Source of the DNA: Talpa occidentalis
Lineage: Eukaryota > Chordata > Mammalia > Eulipotyphla > Talpidae
Reading direction: 5' to 3'
Length of the DNA: 64,000 nt
Assembly (NCBI RefSeq): GCF_014898055.3
Contig: NW_023601104.1
Location: forward strand, 71,407,106 to 71,471,105
Translations under genes and position numbers: made by a program
In this document: positions 10,254-20,939 of the stretch, piece by piece
Layout of the letters: every line of letters begins with the position of its first letter
How positions within the stretch are numbered: the stretch's first letter is position 1
Notes under the pieces: model-generated
Seen by the model: the letters and a program-made list of their open reading frames with translations, nothing else
Databases searched by the model: none
Told to the model about the DNA's origin: nothing

Positions 10254-11677
10254 CCCAGGATATAGACCACGATGATTGGTCCAGAAAGAATCTTTGCAGG
10301 AGCCAATCAGGACTTGAGCCTGTGCTCTAACTACTCTGGCATGAGCAAAGGAATGTTACCTTTTAAATTTGAAATATTCGTTTGAGAACTTCTGTTGGAT
10401 TTCCTGCCAAAGAAGAAACATGTCTTTGGGAGTTGGTAAACAAATGGTATTTGGGGAGGATTTCAGCCTCTTTGGAATGCTCTCTCTGACCACTAACTGC
10501 AGGTTGCAGATGGCAGGATACAAACGTTACTAATCCTCAGGGCACTGGTGTAAGGTGAGAGACACCAAGCTCTCTGGATACTTAGGACCTAGGGCCCTGG
10601 ATACTTAGTAAATGATTTATAATAAATTGGGCTAGAATCAAGTATCCTGTTCTACAGGTGACTTTGCCCGGCTGCTCTGTGTGACTTGAGCATCATGTGG
10701 AAAGGAGGTAGAATGGTGTTAGCTTGTGTCAAGAGCACCCATGGGCGATGAAGCCTGTGATGTGGCACCTCTTCACTTTTCTTCTCACAGCTTTGCTGGG
10801 TCTTTCGCCTGGTGATGCTGCCCTCCATGTAGAATATCAACCATAGTGTATGGCTATAAAATTATTGGAACTGTTAAGATCTTATATTATTATCTAGGCA
10901 ATAATTTTTAGACACTTTCTACCTTGTTTGCAGATGTGGACACACTTTATTCACAGACTTTAAAATTCAGTAAAATTCAAAGATTTTACTGACATGAAAG
11001 TATATAGCAAAATTAAGTGATATTTATATTTAAGGTAATCTGAAATATTAATACCTTAGCAAAATAATGGAAATCTTACCATTAATAATATGGTGTCTGG
11101 TACATGTAAGTGCTCAGTAAATATTTACTTAAAGAATGGAAAAGCACTATTTCTTTGTATCCCTTTGAGAATCTCAAGTTCTTAAAGCTTGGAGAAAAAG
11201 ATCACATTATTCCTTGTAAAATCTGTTCTGCCTTCCCCAGGTGGGAATTCTTACTACTAATTGGTTTAAGGCATAATTCATTTTTAATTTCATGAAATCT
11301 TGGTGTTTCCTTCATTGATTCCATATTATTTTAAGCTGCCAGTGGGTAACATCGAATTCCTATTATTTGCCCTATCCTCTGCATCTTGGCTAAAAGTAAA
11401 CTTTGGAATCTTTTTATATATTTTTTTCTTTAAGACTATAGGTTATGACTCAGTATATAATTGAGCAGCAATGCTAGACTTCATACTCTCTTGTCAAGAA
11501 AATTTCTTTCTAATGCCAATATACACATTAAATATTGTCATCTTTGGTAGTGTCCAAATACACTTTTAACAAGACTTTATTCTGAGTAAATAGAAGGAAC
11601 TGGAATGTTTTCATCAAGAAAATTAGAAATTGTTTATTTGGAAGGTAAACTATTCAGTAATCTTTTCATGTTTCTAG
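10254..11677. other. Intron 4, 3' part
   Basis: No gene recognised. The segment 11085-11140 (gtgctcagtaaatatttact) looks like the end of an L2 element, but the match is weak. Frames at 10652-10840 and 11110-11295 have no support. Confidence 0.5.
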
Positions 11678-11833
11678 AATTCAGCTGTGGAAATGGTTTT
11701 GTCAAAACAACTTTCTTTCGATGTTCAAGAAAGCATGAAAAACACTGAAGATGAACAGAAAGTCAATGAGCTGCAAAATCAACCTTTAGAATTAGATGTT
11801 ATGTTAAGAAATGAACAATTAAAAGCCATAGAG
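11678..11833 (+). CDS. SYNE2: SYNE2 local exon 5 (nesprin-2 rod)
   Basis: A 156-nt symmetric exon (residues 324-375). It reads NSAVEMVLSKQLSFDVQESM to ...DVMLRNEQLKAIE. The acceptor is gtttctag and the donor GAG|gtatgg. It contains the recalled nesprin-2 stretch MKNTEDEQKVNELQNQPLEL with a single residue change from human as I remember it. The exon is too short to carry a start codon candidate of its own. Its frame is fixed by the neighbours. Confidence 0.92.
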
Positions 11834-12619
11834 GTATGGAAACAAGAAAAACACTGACAACATGATTGCATCATTTATCCAGTGCAATACAATGTATTTT
11901 AATTACCAAAAACTTGCTTGCACAGAGTGAAAAGTGTTATTTAACCTATGCCTGATGATCAATTTGGTAACTATATAATTATGTACTAATCAGTAAGTTG
12001 TATAAATCTTCCTATTTAAAATGTGGAAGAGTTTAATGAGGAGTAGTCTTCTTTCTCTTTCATAAAGTTTCTAAAAAGTTCTAGAATTTGGAGATTCTGA
12101 TTTATCACCATTCCTTTTCTTAGTTGTACGTAGTCTGATTCTGAAAATTTTCTGATTTTTTTTTCCTAGTATCAACAATATATAGCTGTGTTTATGTATG
12201 GGTATACTTATAGCTCTGTAATCTAACATTCTAATAAATGATGTGATTTTTAAAGTAATCTCTACAATTTTAACTAAGTCTATATAACAGTTAACATGTA
12301 TCTAAGACAGGAGGGGGCATATGTGTAAATAATAAAAATAGTATAAATCTTCCTTTAATCATTACAGAATCTTTTAACCCAATAGAGCTATCTAATTGCT
12401 ATTAAATGCTAGACTAATTTTGCCCAGATTTAACCTGATTCCAGTGAAAAATATCTTTTAAATATTGGGACCTTACTTTCTATGTGTGAAAATGAAGTAT
12501 TTAAAACATCTTGCTATCACAGTATGTGTTACTGAAGGAAAAAAGGAAGGGAAAGAAAATGAACCAATGAGTTAGTGAGTGAGAGTGTGTATTCACTGAC
12601 TTCTTTAACTTGTTGTTAG
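11834..12619. other. Intron 5
   Basis: AT-rich. No repeat or gene classified. Confidence 0.5.
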
Positions 12620-12885
12620 GAATTTCATACCCAGTTGGAAGCAAAGAAAGCAGCTATGGAGCCACTGGAGCAAACTGAGCATCGCAGCAAAACAGAAGCA
12701 GGTGCCTTGGTTCTCCACAATACAAGGTGTTCCATGCAACATTTGGACAATCTGCTACAGGCACTTGGGGTTTTGAAGGAGAAGAAAGAAAGACAATATT
12801 GTCTCCTTCAGGATTTTCAGGAGCACCTTGCTGCAGTTGAATCCTCAATGAAAGTCTTGATGACAGAAAAAGAAAATCTCAAAGT
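12620..12885 (+). CDS. SYNE2: SYNE2 local exon 6 (nesprin-2 rod)
   Basis: A 266-nt exon (residues 376-463 plus two bases of codon 464). It reads EFHTQLEAKKAAMEPLEQTE to ...KVLMTEKENLKV. Entry phase is 0 and exit phase 2. The split codon GT+G gives Val, continuing as VGPLDNATYLEKI across the junction. The acceptor is ttgttag and the donor GT|gtaagt. Helical content includes HLDNLLQALGVLKEKKERQY and DFQEHLAAVESSM, a spectrin-like A-B helix hairpin. Confidence 0.93.
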
Positions 12886-13340
12886 GTAAGTAAGACCTTA
12901 AGACTTGCATTCATTTTATTCACAGCCTCCATTACCTTGGATGAGCCAAAGGTTTTAAGAGATGACACTATGAAAGGGTAATATGATATTAATACTCAGT
13001 GTGGGAATTATTCCATATAGAAGTCCTTTAGGAAAACTTTTAGTTGCATGCAAAAAAAATATTAATTTTACAACTAAATTATATAAATTATGAAACACTT
13101 TATTTATTTTATACAAGCCACAATATAGGTTTAAGTTCTGTGAAATTCAGTGTTCTGTTTGCCAAGAATTTGTTGTAAACTATGGTGGTAGAAAAAAATA
13201 ATGTACACAATTGTTGCGTTATCAGCATCATTTGTTTAACTAGTTTGGAACATATTGAATATATACCTGTAACATTTCTTTCAAAATATTTGTACTCCTT
13301 TTGGTTTAAAAATGATAGTATATAGTTGTAAATATTGTCT
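12886..13340. other. Intron 6, 5' part
   Basis: AT-rich sequence with nothing classified. Confidence 0.5.
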
Positions 13341-13554
13341 TTTTTTAAAAAAAGAATTATTTTATTTATTTATGTGTAGAAGAACTGGGGTGTAGGCCAG
13401 AGGTACAGGGAGTGAGAGGATTCACCAGAGAAAGTAGGGGGCAGAATAGGCGCTTATACTGAAATACACTGCTGAGGGGAGCAGTGGGCGAGACAGGAGA
13501 GGTCTGCCTCACCATATGGGTTAGCTTCCTGGCCTGGTATGGAACATGTGCTGT
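13341..13554 (-). mobile_element. tRNA-derived SINE fragment, old subfamily (copy 4)
   Basis: Reverse-complement SINE with tail (ttatttatttatgtgtag), body (ctgctgaggggagcag) and part of the B box (gtatggaac). The tRNA 5' head is missing: the sequence passes straight into an L1 fragment near 13555. No TSD was seen. Confidence 0.75.
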
Positions 13555-13634
13555 TGAACATTTGCATGTCTTCTTTGGAGAAGTGTCTATTTAATTCTCC
13601 TTTTAATTAAAAAAAATTATTTTTGATTGGGTTG
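13555..13634 (-). mobile_element. L1 ORF2 fragment, part A (split by an LTR)
   Basis: Reverse-complement ORF2 sequence (theme "catttgcatgtcttctttggagaa"). It is interrupted at 13635 by a solo LTR and continues at 14558-14712. Confidence 0.75.
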
Positions 13635-14557
13635 TGCTGGAGACCCGCTCCAGCAGAATGTCGTGTCAGGGGTCCCCGAAAGGAGAGGATGGTGTCGGCG
13701 AAAACTTGGGGGGCTGAGGGGAAATGGGGTGAGGCAGACACAGACACTTATATTGGTGCAAGTATCTCCTACTGAGGGTCTCAGCAGGCCTTTATTTATA
13801 CATCAGAAATTCTTTATGTGATCATTACATCATGTAATCATGTGATTTCACTTTTACATTGTTTCAGAAATTATTAATGATCATTAACAGTGCACAGTCC
13901 TTTTTCTAATTTTCCTAGTCTATGATTAACTTGGTCACTTGGTTGCATTAACTTGGTTCCATATTTTCCTAGGTGACGTATATTATTCAGAAAATAGGAA
14001 CAGGTGCTATACGCAATATGATTTATGCAGTCAAGCTAGGTAACTAAAACAAGGCTAAGCAGACATTGTAAAATCGAGGGCGGCTTCTTATTTTCTATAT
14101 AGAACCAAGGGGTCCTGGTACCATGGGAACAATATGTGGTGTGTTTTTCTTGGACCATTTCGCCTCCCGGGGTGCCTCAGGGCCTTCTCTAGTGGGGACT
14201 TTTACCGGGCTCAGTTCCATCAATTCTATCAAGTGTGGTTTGTTAGAGAACTCAGTGTTACTCATGGTAACTGAATTACAAATTGGAGGACATGGAGAAT
14301 TATTGGAAACCGTTTCATTATCAATCATGTTGAAAGGTACATTTCTCAAACTACTGAAGGGTGTATTACCGAAACTGGCATTGATGCCAACACTCATTGT
14401 GTTAGTCTAAAACTTATAGAAAATTTCCATGGTTTCAATAACTGGGACAAACAAATGAAAGGAAGTAGCAGGAGCCAGCTATGGAGCTTTCTGACTTTTC
14501 AGAAATTTCCCCCATCCCGGACCTTGTCAGACAGCATGGGTAGCATGGCCCGCTCCA
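13635..14557 (-). mobile_element. Class II (ERVK-type) solo LTR
   Basis: 923 bp starting TG and ending CA on the + strand. An exact 6-bp duplication GGGTTG lies at 13629-13634 and 14558-14563; 6 bp is typical of class II (betaretrovirus-like) integration. Read on the minus strand, an AATAAA signal sits about 150 bp before the 3' end in a typical R/U5 arrangement, and the end carries GGAGCGGGTCTCCAGCA. No internal retroviral genes or second LTR are present, so it is a solo LTR. The host site is an L1 that continues on both sides. A 100-codon frame lies inside in the LTR sense (see next entry). Confidence 0.85.
14095..14397 (-). other. 100-codon open frame inside the LTR, sense to it
   Basis: ATG at 14397 and stop at 14095, on the LTR sense strand about 160 bp from its 5' end. 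I recognise no family. Some betaretroviral LTRs carry a U3 coding region (the MMTV superantigen is the known case), but I see no membrane segment or other feature supporting homology. A chance frame is equally possible. An overlapping antisense frame of similar size exists at 14123-14410. Confidence 0.3.
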
Positions 14558-14712
14558 GGGTTGTGTGTTTTCTTTTTATTGAGTTGTATGAGCTTTGTAC
14601 ATCTTTAATACCAGTCCCTTGTCAGATGTATGGTATGCAAATATTTTTTTCCCATTCTGTAGGGTGTTTCTTTGTTTTGGTCATTGTCTCTTTCACTGTA
14701 CAGGTTCTTTAA
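14558..14712 (-). mobile_element. L1 ORF2 fragment, part B
   Basis: Continuation of the L1 interrupted by the LTR. It shows "gagttgtatgagctttgtac" and "gtttctttgttttggtcat", reverse-complement ORF2 sequence. The first six bases are the LTR's target duplication. Confidence 0.75.
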
Positions 14713-15216
14713 AAGGTTTGTTTTGACATAGGCCTAATTGGGTTTTACTTTCAGTGATTCCCCTTGAAAAACAATTTTATATATATAAAAAAAAAACCCT
14801 GATGACTATGCCGTCTTCATCTCTATTTTTATCATTATCTTGGATAGACAATAAAGGGGTTGAATTTTGCGGTAACTTTCCTTAGTGCTAGAGTAATCTT
14901 TGTCTAAGTACTTTATAGGTTAGAGTATTTTTTTCATACATAGTTCCCTTTACTTTGCACTCCATTTCTTTGTTTCTGCATTTTTATGATACTCATTTTT
15001 TTGAGGTGAGCCCTCTTGTGGCCACACTAATTAAAAGCCAAGGTGAACAACATTCTGGCCTTCATTTTAATAAGAGTTCTTTTTTTTTCTTTTCCCTATT
15101 TTTGGAGGATGAAGTACTTTTATAGGTAACCTTCTGTGAATCCAAAGAAAATTAACTTCTTCTCATGACATCTAGCCACAAGATGACACATAATAAATAT
15201 TTTTTTCTTTTTCTAG
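14713..15216. other. Intron 6, 3' part
   Basis: Nothing classified. It ends in a strong pyrimidine tract (ttttttctttttctag) serving the 2,101-nt exon. Confidence 0.5.
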
Positions 15217-17317
15217 GGGACCATTGGACAATGCAACCTATCTGGAGAAAATCAAAAACTTCCTGGCATCAATAGAACAAGAGAAATGTTCTTTAAACAA
15301 GATAAAAATTGAATGGGAAGATTTATCAAACTGTCTGACTGATATAGATAAGAAGTTGTTAGAAAGCCAGATCAAGCAACTTGAACAAGGTTTGGAACAA
15401 CTGGAACATCTGGTCCAGAAGAAGTATTCTCAGCAAGTTGTGGAACACAATGAATTTGTATTTCTCATGAGTGAGATCCAAGACCTTGAGATTTCTCTGC
15501 ATCAGAAGCAGCAGCATCTACAGTTAAGATTGAACTCTTCAGAGGAACAGGAAGGGAATGAAAGCTTGCTAAGCTTGGTCACTGAACTCCAGACCATCAA
15601 GCATAGATTTTCTGTATTAAAAGGGCAAACTGAAATGTTGATAAAGAGGATGTGGGGAGAAAAAGAAAAGAACATTTTGGAAGATGCAATAAATAGTTTT
15701 CAGCAGCAATTGGAAGTGTTGGAACCATTAACAACAGAGGTAGAAAATCAGACCAAAAAGTGTGAAATAAGGAACAAGATTAAAGAGACTATCTTGTGGA
15801 TTAAGAATCTGATAGGTGAACTCATTCCTACCATTTCCCTTTTCCCAAATGACATTCTTTCACAGATCAGAAAATGCAAGGAGATGCATAGTGGCATTCT
15901 GGAAAGGCAAAAGACTATAGAGTTACTGGTTAAAGAGGTCAAAGATATTATCCCTAACCTTACAGCTCATGAGAGCAATGATTTAAATAGCTTCCTCCAG
16001 GACTTACAGAATCAATACCAAATGCTGGTTCTAAAATCTACTGAAAGATTGCAGCAATTAGAATTTAAATTAGAAGAAAGAAGCAACTTTGTTGCAGTAA
16101 TGGGGAAGATCCAACTTTCACTTCAAGGAAGTGAAACACTGATAATTCCGAAGGCAGAAACAACCTCCACAGAAGCTGAATTGGAACATGAACATGCCAC
16201 TTTGATGACATCTCAGAAGGAACTGCTAGAAATTCAGAGTGTTATCTCAACACATCTACAGGAACTAACAAACATCTGTAAGGACCTTAGTGTCTTTGAA
16301 AGACTATTTCTGGATGATCAGTTGAAAAATCTTAAGACTAGAGCAAGGAGAATGCAAAGATTCATTCAGAATAAATGTAATAAAATAGAAAACAAGATAG
16401 ATTTTTACAGAAAATGCCAGGAAAAAACAGCTGTGTTTCAGAAGGAAGTTGATAGTATACAGCACAAGAGATTGCTACTAAAGCAAGAAATAAATCAAGA
16501 CATGAAAGAGAAGTTTTACAGTCTTAAAGATCAACTCACTGAGATTCAATCTAATATCCAACAGACACTGAAACTCAAGGAAATGTTTCACTGTATAGGA
16601 CTAAATTTGGATTGTTCCCAACTTGACCATTTACAATCCCAAGTATCTGAGAAAGAAAAGGAACTTGAAGAAAAAATTAAGCAGTTGGACACATTTGTGA
16701 CAGAACATGACAAATATCAAGCATCACTAAGTAAAGTGAGGGCTAGAGATTTGCAAATCCAGCAAAGGGCTGAAGCAGTACTAAAAGCTGCTGAGACTTC
16801 ACCAGAAAGTAGTCTGCCTAGTGCTCAAATTGTGAATCAGAGACTTCAGAAAACCATGGACTCATATATTGATATAATAAGGAAATTAAGTGAAAATAAA
16901 GCTTTTGATGACCCATTCAAAGAGAAAGAAATACTACAAATAAAGCAGTATGCAGAAGAAAATGATAAGTTACACAAGGTTCTCCAAAATAGAGTGCTGC
17001 AATGCCAACCCAAAGACATGGATGAAAAGAGTTTTCTAGACAAACTGGAAAATTCCTTAGATTTTTTAAATCAGGTAAAATCTCAGTTACAGCAGCCTTT
17101 ACTTATAAATTTGAAAACTGAACATATTCAGAATGAAAAGGATAATTGTGAGGCATTTCAAGAACAAGTTCAGTTAGAAATGTATACCATCAGAGCTGTG
17201 AATGCTGTTGAGAAACAAAAAGAAGAAAACTCTTCTGGAGCTAATGATGTGCAAATAAAATTACAGGACATTGAAGATCTTTACCTGCAGCTTAATGCAA
17301 GCATTGATATGCGAAGA
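15217..17317 (+). CDS. SYNE2: SYNE2 local exon 7, giant 2,101-nt rod exon
   Basis: Encodes residues 464-1164 in one exon, entering in phase 2 and leaving in phase 0 (AGA|gtaagt). It reads ...GPLDNATYLEKIKNF to ...LQLNASIDMRR. The whole stretch is Leu/Glu/Lys/Gln-rich coiled coil, about six spectrin-like repeats by length, with recognisable nesprin-2 pieces: MDKKLLESQIKQLE-like, KKYSQQVVEHNEF, GEKEKNILEDAIN, YQMLVLKSTERLQQLEFKLE, FERLFLDDQLKNLK, QPLLINLKTEHIQNEKDNC. There is no ATG at the exon start; the frame comes from exon 6. No stop or frameshift is present. The length is unusual for an internal vertebrate exon, and human SYNE2 has, as I recall, one comparable exon. Confidence 0.97.
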
Positions 17318-17609
17318 GTAAGTTTTTTTTTAATTAGGCGGTAAATGCATCTATTTTTATTTGATGATTTTAATTAATGTTTACTCTTCTCAAGAAATTG
17401 TATGTTCTACAGGAAAATTCTCTACAAGAGAAGAACCATTTGAAAAAATTGCAATGGGCCACTTTACAATCCCAGGGCCATATATAATCTATATAGTGTC
17501 TTGTAGCTGGAAAAAGATGAGTTTTGACACCCTTGTTTCTATATCCTTCATAGCTTCTGTTGAGCTCACACCAAAGTTGCCTTTGTTTTTTAGAAATAGC
17601 GGGACATAG

Positions 17610-17913
17610 GAGGCCTCCCTGGTGGTGCAGGGGTTAAAGACACAGTGCTATCAAGCTATCCCCAGCCACTGAAGCACAGGTTCTATCCCTGGCCAGCCAG
17701 GGAGCAACCTACATGGAGGAGCAGAACTGTATGGCCCTCTGCTCCCCTCAGCAGTGTATTTCAGTAGATAAACCTGTTCTGCTCCCCACTCTGTCTCTGG
17801 TGAATCCTCTTACCCCCAACCCCCCCCCCCCGCCGGCACCTCTGGCCTACACCCCAGTTTTGTTTTGTTTTTACACCCTAGTTTTTGTATGCATAAATAA
17901 ATCTTTAAAAAAT
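17610..17913 (+). mobile_element. tRNA-derived SINE, old subfamily (copy 5)
   Basis: Diverged head (ggcctccctggtggtgcag). The tail reads GTATGCATAAATAAATCTTT and then A residues, combining AATAAA with a TCTTT pol III terminator-like motif. The TSD is imperfect: TAGCGGGACATAG (17597-17609) and TAGTGGGACATAG (17914-17926). It has an internal C run (17820-17831) and a duplicated "cacccta/caccccag gttttg" piece. Confidence 0.85.
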
Positions 17914-17946
17914 TAGTGGGACATAGTAGAAGAAATATAATGTAGA

Positions 17947-18066
17947 GGGCCTCCCCTGGTGGCGCAACAGTTGAGCGCTGGGCTGCAAGGCTGCCCGCAG
18001 CCTCTGCAGCGCCAGTTGTTCCCCGGCCGCTGGCAAGGGTCCCACCAAAAAAAAAAAAAAAAAAAG
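17947..18066 (+). mobile_element. Head-only truncated SINE with poly(A) (copy 6)
   Basis: Contains only the tRNA-like head (GGGCCTCCCCTGGTGGCGCA) and about 20 bp more, ending AGGGTCCCACC, then 19 A. The TSD AGAAATATAATGTAGA (17931-17946) and AGAAATACAATGTAGA (18067-18082) confirms a complete retroposition. The normal body and tail are absent. Confidence 0.88.
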
Positions 18067-18089
18067 AGAAATACAATGTAGAGAAAAGA

Positions 18090-18265
18090 ACACCGAATAG
18101 TTACTAACATTTACCTAAAACTTACAATCTCTAAGCACTGTGCTGAACACTTTACCTTTAATCATCCCAGCAAGTCTGTGAGGTAACTGCTATTGTTAAC
18201 CCCCTTAAAATAAAGAAATTTTTTGCGGGTCTTGCAGTGGTACCAGAACCAGGATTTAAATTAAG
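18090..18265 (-). repeat. MIR fragment
   Basis: Reverse-complement MIR: "ctaagcactgtgctgaacac" then "aatcatcccagcaagtctgtgaggtaactgctatt"-like sequence. Old and degraded, with approximate limits. Confidence 0.6.
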
Positions 18266-18283
18266 ATCTATTTGATTTGAAGG

Positions 18284-18488
18284 CAAGGGTCATCAAAATT
18301 CAGGCCCATGGCCCACATCTGACAGCCCTAACTTTGTAAATAAAGTTTTATTGGAACACAGCCATATCCATTCCTATGGCTACTTCTGTGCTACAACAGC
18401 AGGGTTCGGTACTTGTGATGTTCCAGATGGCCTAAAAAACCCAAAGGATTTAATCTGACCCTTTATAAGAAAAATTTGCTGACCTCTG
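18284..18488 (-). mobile_element. MER1-type hAT-Charlie DNA transposon remnant
   Basis: Begins CAAGGGTCATCAAA... and ends ...TTTGCTGACCTCTG, degraded versions of the CAGGGGTCGGCAAAC terminal inverted repeats. The middle shows "aaataaagttttattggaac" and "cagccatatccattcctatg", diagnostic of MER1A/B as I recall. It is non-autonomous and encodes nothing. Confidence 0.75.
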
Positions 18489-19057
18489 GCAAAGCAACTC
18501 AAACATTTTACTCCCTTTCTCTCTGAATAGACAAGATACCTTGGGCATCTTTGGAATCACACTGTGTTTTCTGTAATGTGTTTTGCTATATTTTAAGAAT
18601 TACCACATTGAATTTATAGAATGGGGAAATTAACTCCTTTAATTTTTTTGATAGATATAAAGGCAATAGAATTGTAAAGTCACATTACAAGCCCTAATTG
18701 CTTAATAAATGTTGAGTAAATTGAGTATCTCTCTATTTGCTTTAAATAATATGACTAGAGCTAGTCTGGAAGGAAACTTTATTTCAACTATTTGTTATAC
18801 CAATGAGAAGACTAAGTCTGGAGACATTGGGAAGTGCTCAAAACTAATAGTAGTGTCAGAGCCATTTATTTAAAAGTAACATGAGGTTTGGGGGTTCTTG
18901 TTTGTTTTAATTTTTTTCATAAATATGAAAAATGTATTATTTCATATACATTAAATATATTCACCTGTTTAATTCAATGTCTAATGCAAGAGTTCTAAAG
19001 CAAGAACATGTGTCATTAGACATGATACATGAGATATATTTTTTATATTTAGATTAG
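18489..19057. other. Intron 7, middle
   Basis: AT-rich, nothing classified. Confidence 0.5.
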
Positions 19058-19069
19058 AATTTCTTAGCA

Positions 19070-19336
19070 GAGACTCCTAGGTGGCGCACCGGGATGAGCA
19101 CAGTACTGTGAAGCTGTCTGCAGCTTCTGCAGTGCGGGTTCGATTCCTAACTGGCCTGCGAGATACCCACATGGCATGACAGACCTCTCCTGTCTCGCCT
19201 GCTGTTCCCCTCAGCAGTGTTTTCAGTCCGTCTGCCTGTTCGGCACCCACTCTGTCTCTGGTGAATTCTCTCACCCTCCCACACCTCTGGCCTGTACCCC
19301 AGCTCTTGTAAAAATAAATAAATCTTTAAAAAAAAT
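19070..19336 (+). mobile_element. tRNA-derived SINE, old subfamily (copy 7)
   Basis: Diverged head (gactcctaggtggcgcacc), B box GGTTCGATTCC, old-type tail AAATAAATCTTTAAAA. The TSD AATTTCTTAGCA is exact (19058-19069 and 19337-19348). Confidence 0.88.
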
Positions 19337-19525
19337 AATTTCTTAGCAAATCTGGAAACAATTTTTCTTTATGCAAATGATAGTTTTAAATGCTATTGTA
19401 ATATTATCAAATATTAGCTCTTAGATGACACATTCACATTATGAATGTACCACAAAAGTGCAAGATTAACAAAATTTCCAAAAAGTTTTACAACTTTTCA
19501 CAACATTTAATGTTCTGTTCACCAG

Positions 19526-19848
19526 AATGTCTTGAATGATGCTTGTGAAAATATGACACACTATGATGATGCAGTCACCAGGACAATGGGAATCATCATA
19601 GCCCTTGAAGCCATCCTTGCATCCCCGCTGGTAGACCTTGATAATCCACAAAAATCACTGAAGAAAGCTCACCATCAGCAAGAGGAATTGGAATCTGCAG
19701 TAGCAGAAATCCAGGACCTCTCTGAGAAATTGGGAACCATATGCTGCCCCGAAGCCAAACTACAGCTTCAGTCTACTCTGCAGAAAGTAGCTTCTAAGAA
19801 CTCAGCCTTGAGGGAGGCAGTCAAAATAAAAGAAACTGAAATAGAAAG
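19526..19848 (+). CDS. SYNE2: SYNE2 local exon 8 (nesprin-2 rod)
   Basis: A 323-nt exon (residues 1165-1271 plus two bases of 1272), entering in phase 0 and leaving in phase 2. It reads NVLNDACENMTHYDDAVTRT to ...KIKETEIER. The acceptor is ttcaccag and the donor AG|gtaggt. The split codon AG+G gives Arg. It contains HHQQEELESAVAEIQDLSEK and CCPEAKLQLQSTLQKVASKN, which fit nesprin-2. The central part (LASPLVDLDNPQKSLKKA) is the least conserved by recall. Confidence 0.94.
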
Positions 19849-19989
19849 GTAGGTACGTCTTTTTCTCAGGTAATCCTTTAAAAACAAATTACGAGGTTTT
19901 TTTCTTTATAACTAGCATGCAGGGATTATAATAATTTGAAAAACATGAGAAAGTGTTAAAAATCACTAAAAAAAACCCATAGCAAATAT

Positions 19990-20755
19990 TTTATTGTATT
20001 TATAGAAAAGTCTATATATGGCATAAACAATAATGACAAAATGAGCAGCTCCATACCCAAAGGTTAAAGAGAATCATCATGACTTTTGAATTTTCTTGCG
20101 TATTCCTTCTATCCCCTTTCGGAAGTAATCATTATCCTAAATGTTTTATTTACCTTTTCTTTCTTTCAAAATATTTTTACTTTGTATTTCTGTCCTATTT
20201 TTATGTCTGTGTGACTTAATTTTCTTTCTGACTCATCATGACTCTGAACTCATTCATTCATGTTCTACCTTACTAATATCCAGTCACCTGGCTATTAGTA
20301 GAATTCGAGTTGTTTCTAGTTTTTACATCCACAAATTGTGCTGCCAGGACAATTTCAAATGCAAGAACTTTCCTAAGTTTATACCTTAATTCTTAATGAT
20401 TTTACCCATTTCTACTCAAATCAGCAGCAATTGCTGTTCCAGTTGCCCCATGGCCTTGCCAATACTTGATGTTGTGAGACTTATTTTTTTGGAGGCTGAT
20501 GAATAAGAAGTGATTTCATTATGGTTTTAACTTGTGCTTCTATTTCTGCTAATGAGTTTGAGCCTCTTTTTTGACCATTTTGTGCTTATTCATATTTCCT
20601 CTTCTTAAAACTATCTGTCCAAGCCTTTATCCAATTTTTATTGGGTTGGTCTTCATTTTCTTATTGATTTGCAGGAATTTATTCTCTATTTTGGAGGCTG
20701 GTTCTTTGTGGTTTTATGTGTTACTTACATTTTTACAGAGGGCATCACCAACCTG
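19990..20755 (-). mobile_element. Old L1 fragment (intron 8)
   Basis: Reverse-complement degenerate L1 (ORF2 end and 3' UTR): "ccttgccaatacttgatgttg" themes, "gtgatttcattatggttttaacttg"-like and "ttgggttggtcttcattttc"-like pieces. Very diverged, with approximate boundaries. Frames of 65-82 codons within it are incidental. Confidence 0.6.
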
Positions 20756-20939
20756 GGGTAACCTCTAAGTTTTACTCTCTGTCCCCAGTTTCCAGGTCAA
20801 CAAAATTGAAGTTTGGCAAATTCCTTCAAGGTTGAAAACTGGCCCTAGACCACAGCTTATTTTACACTTTTACGTAGTTTGGGAAGGACCTCTGAGTACT
20901 CTTTAATTTCTTGCCAGTTAATCAGTGTGCTAATAAGAT

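Noticed and set aside
9884..10306. 140-codon minus-strand frame starting in a Phe-rich stretch
   Set aside because: It reads the SINE and its poly(A) in reverse. Similar frames occur in each young copy.
15217..17317. Giant exon as an inserted processed pseudogene or separate gene
   Set aside because: It has consensus splice sites, no poly(A) and no target duplication. Split codons join correctly with exons 6 and 8.
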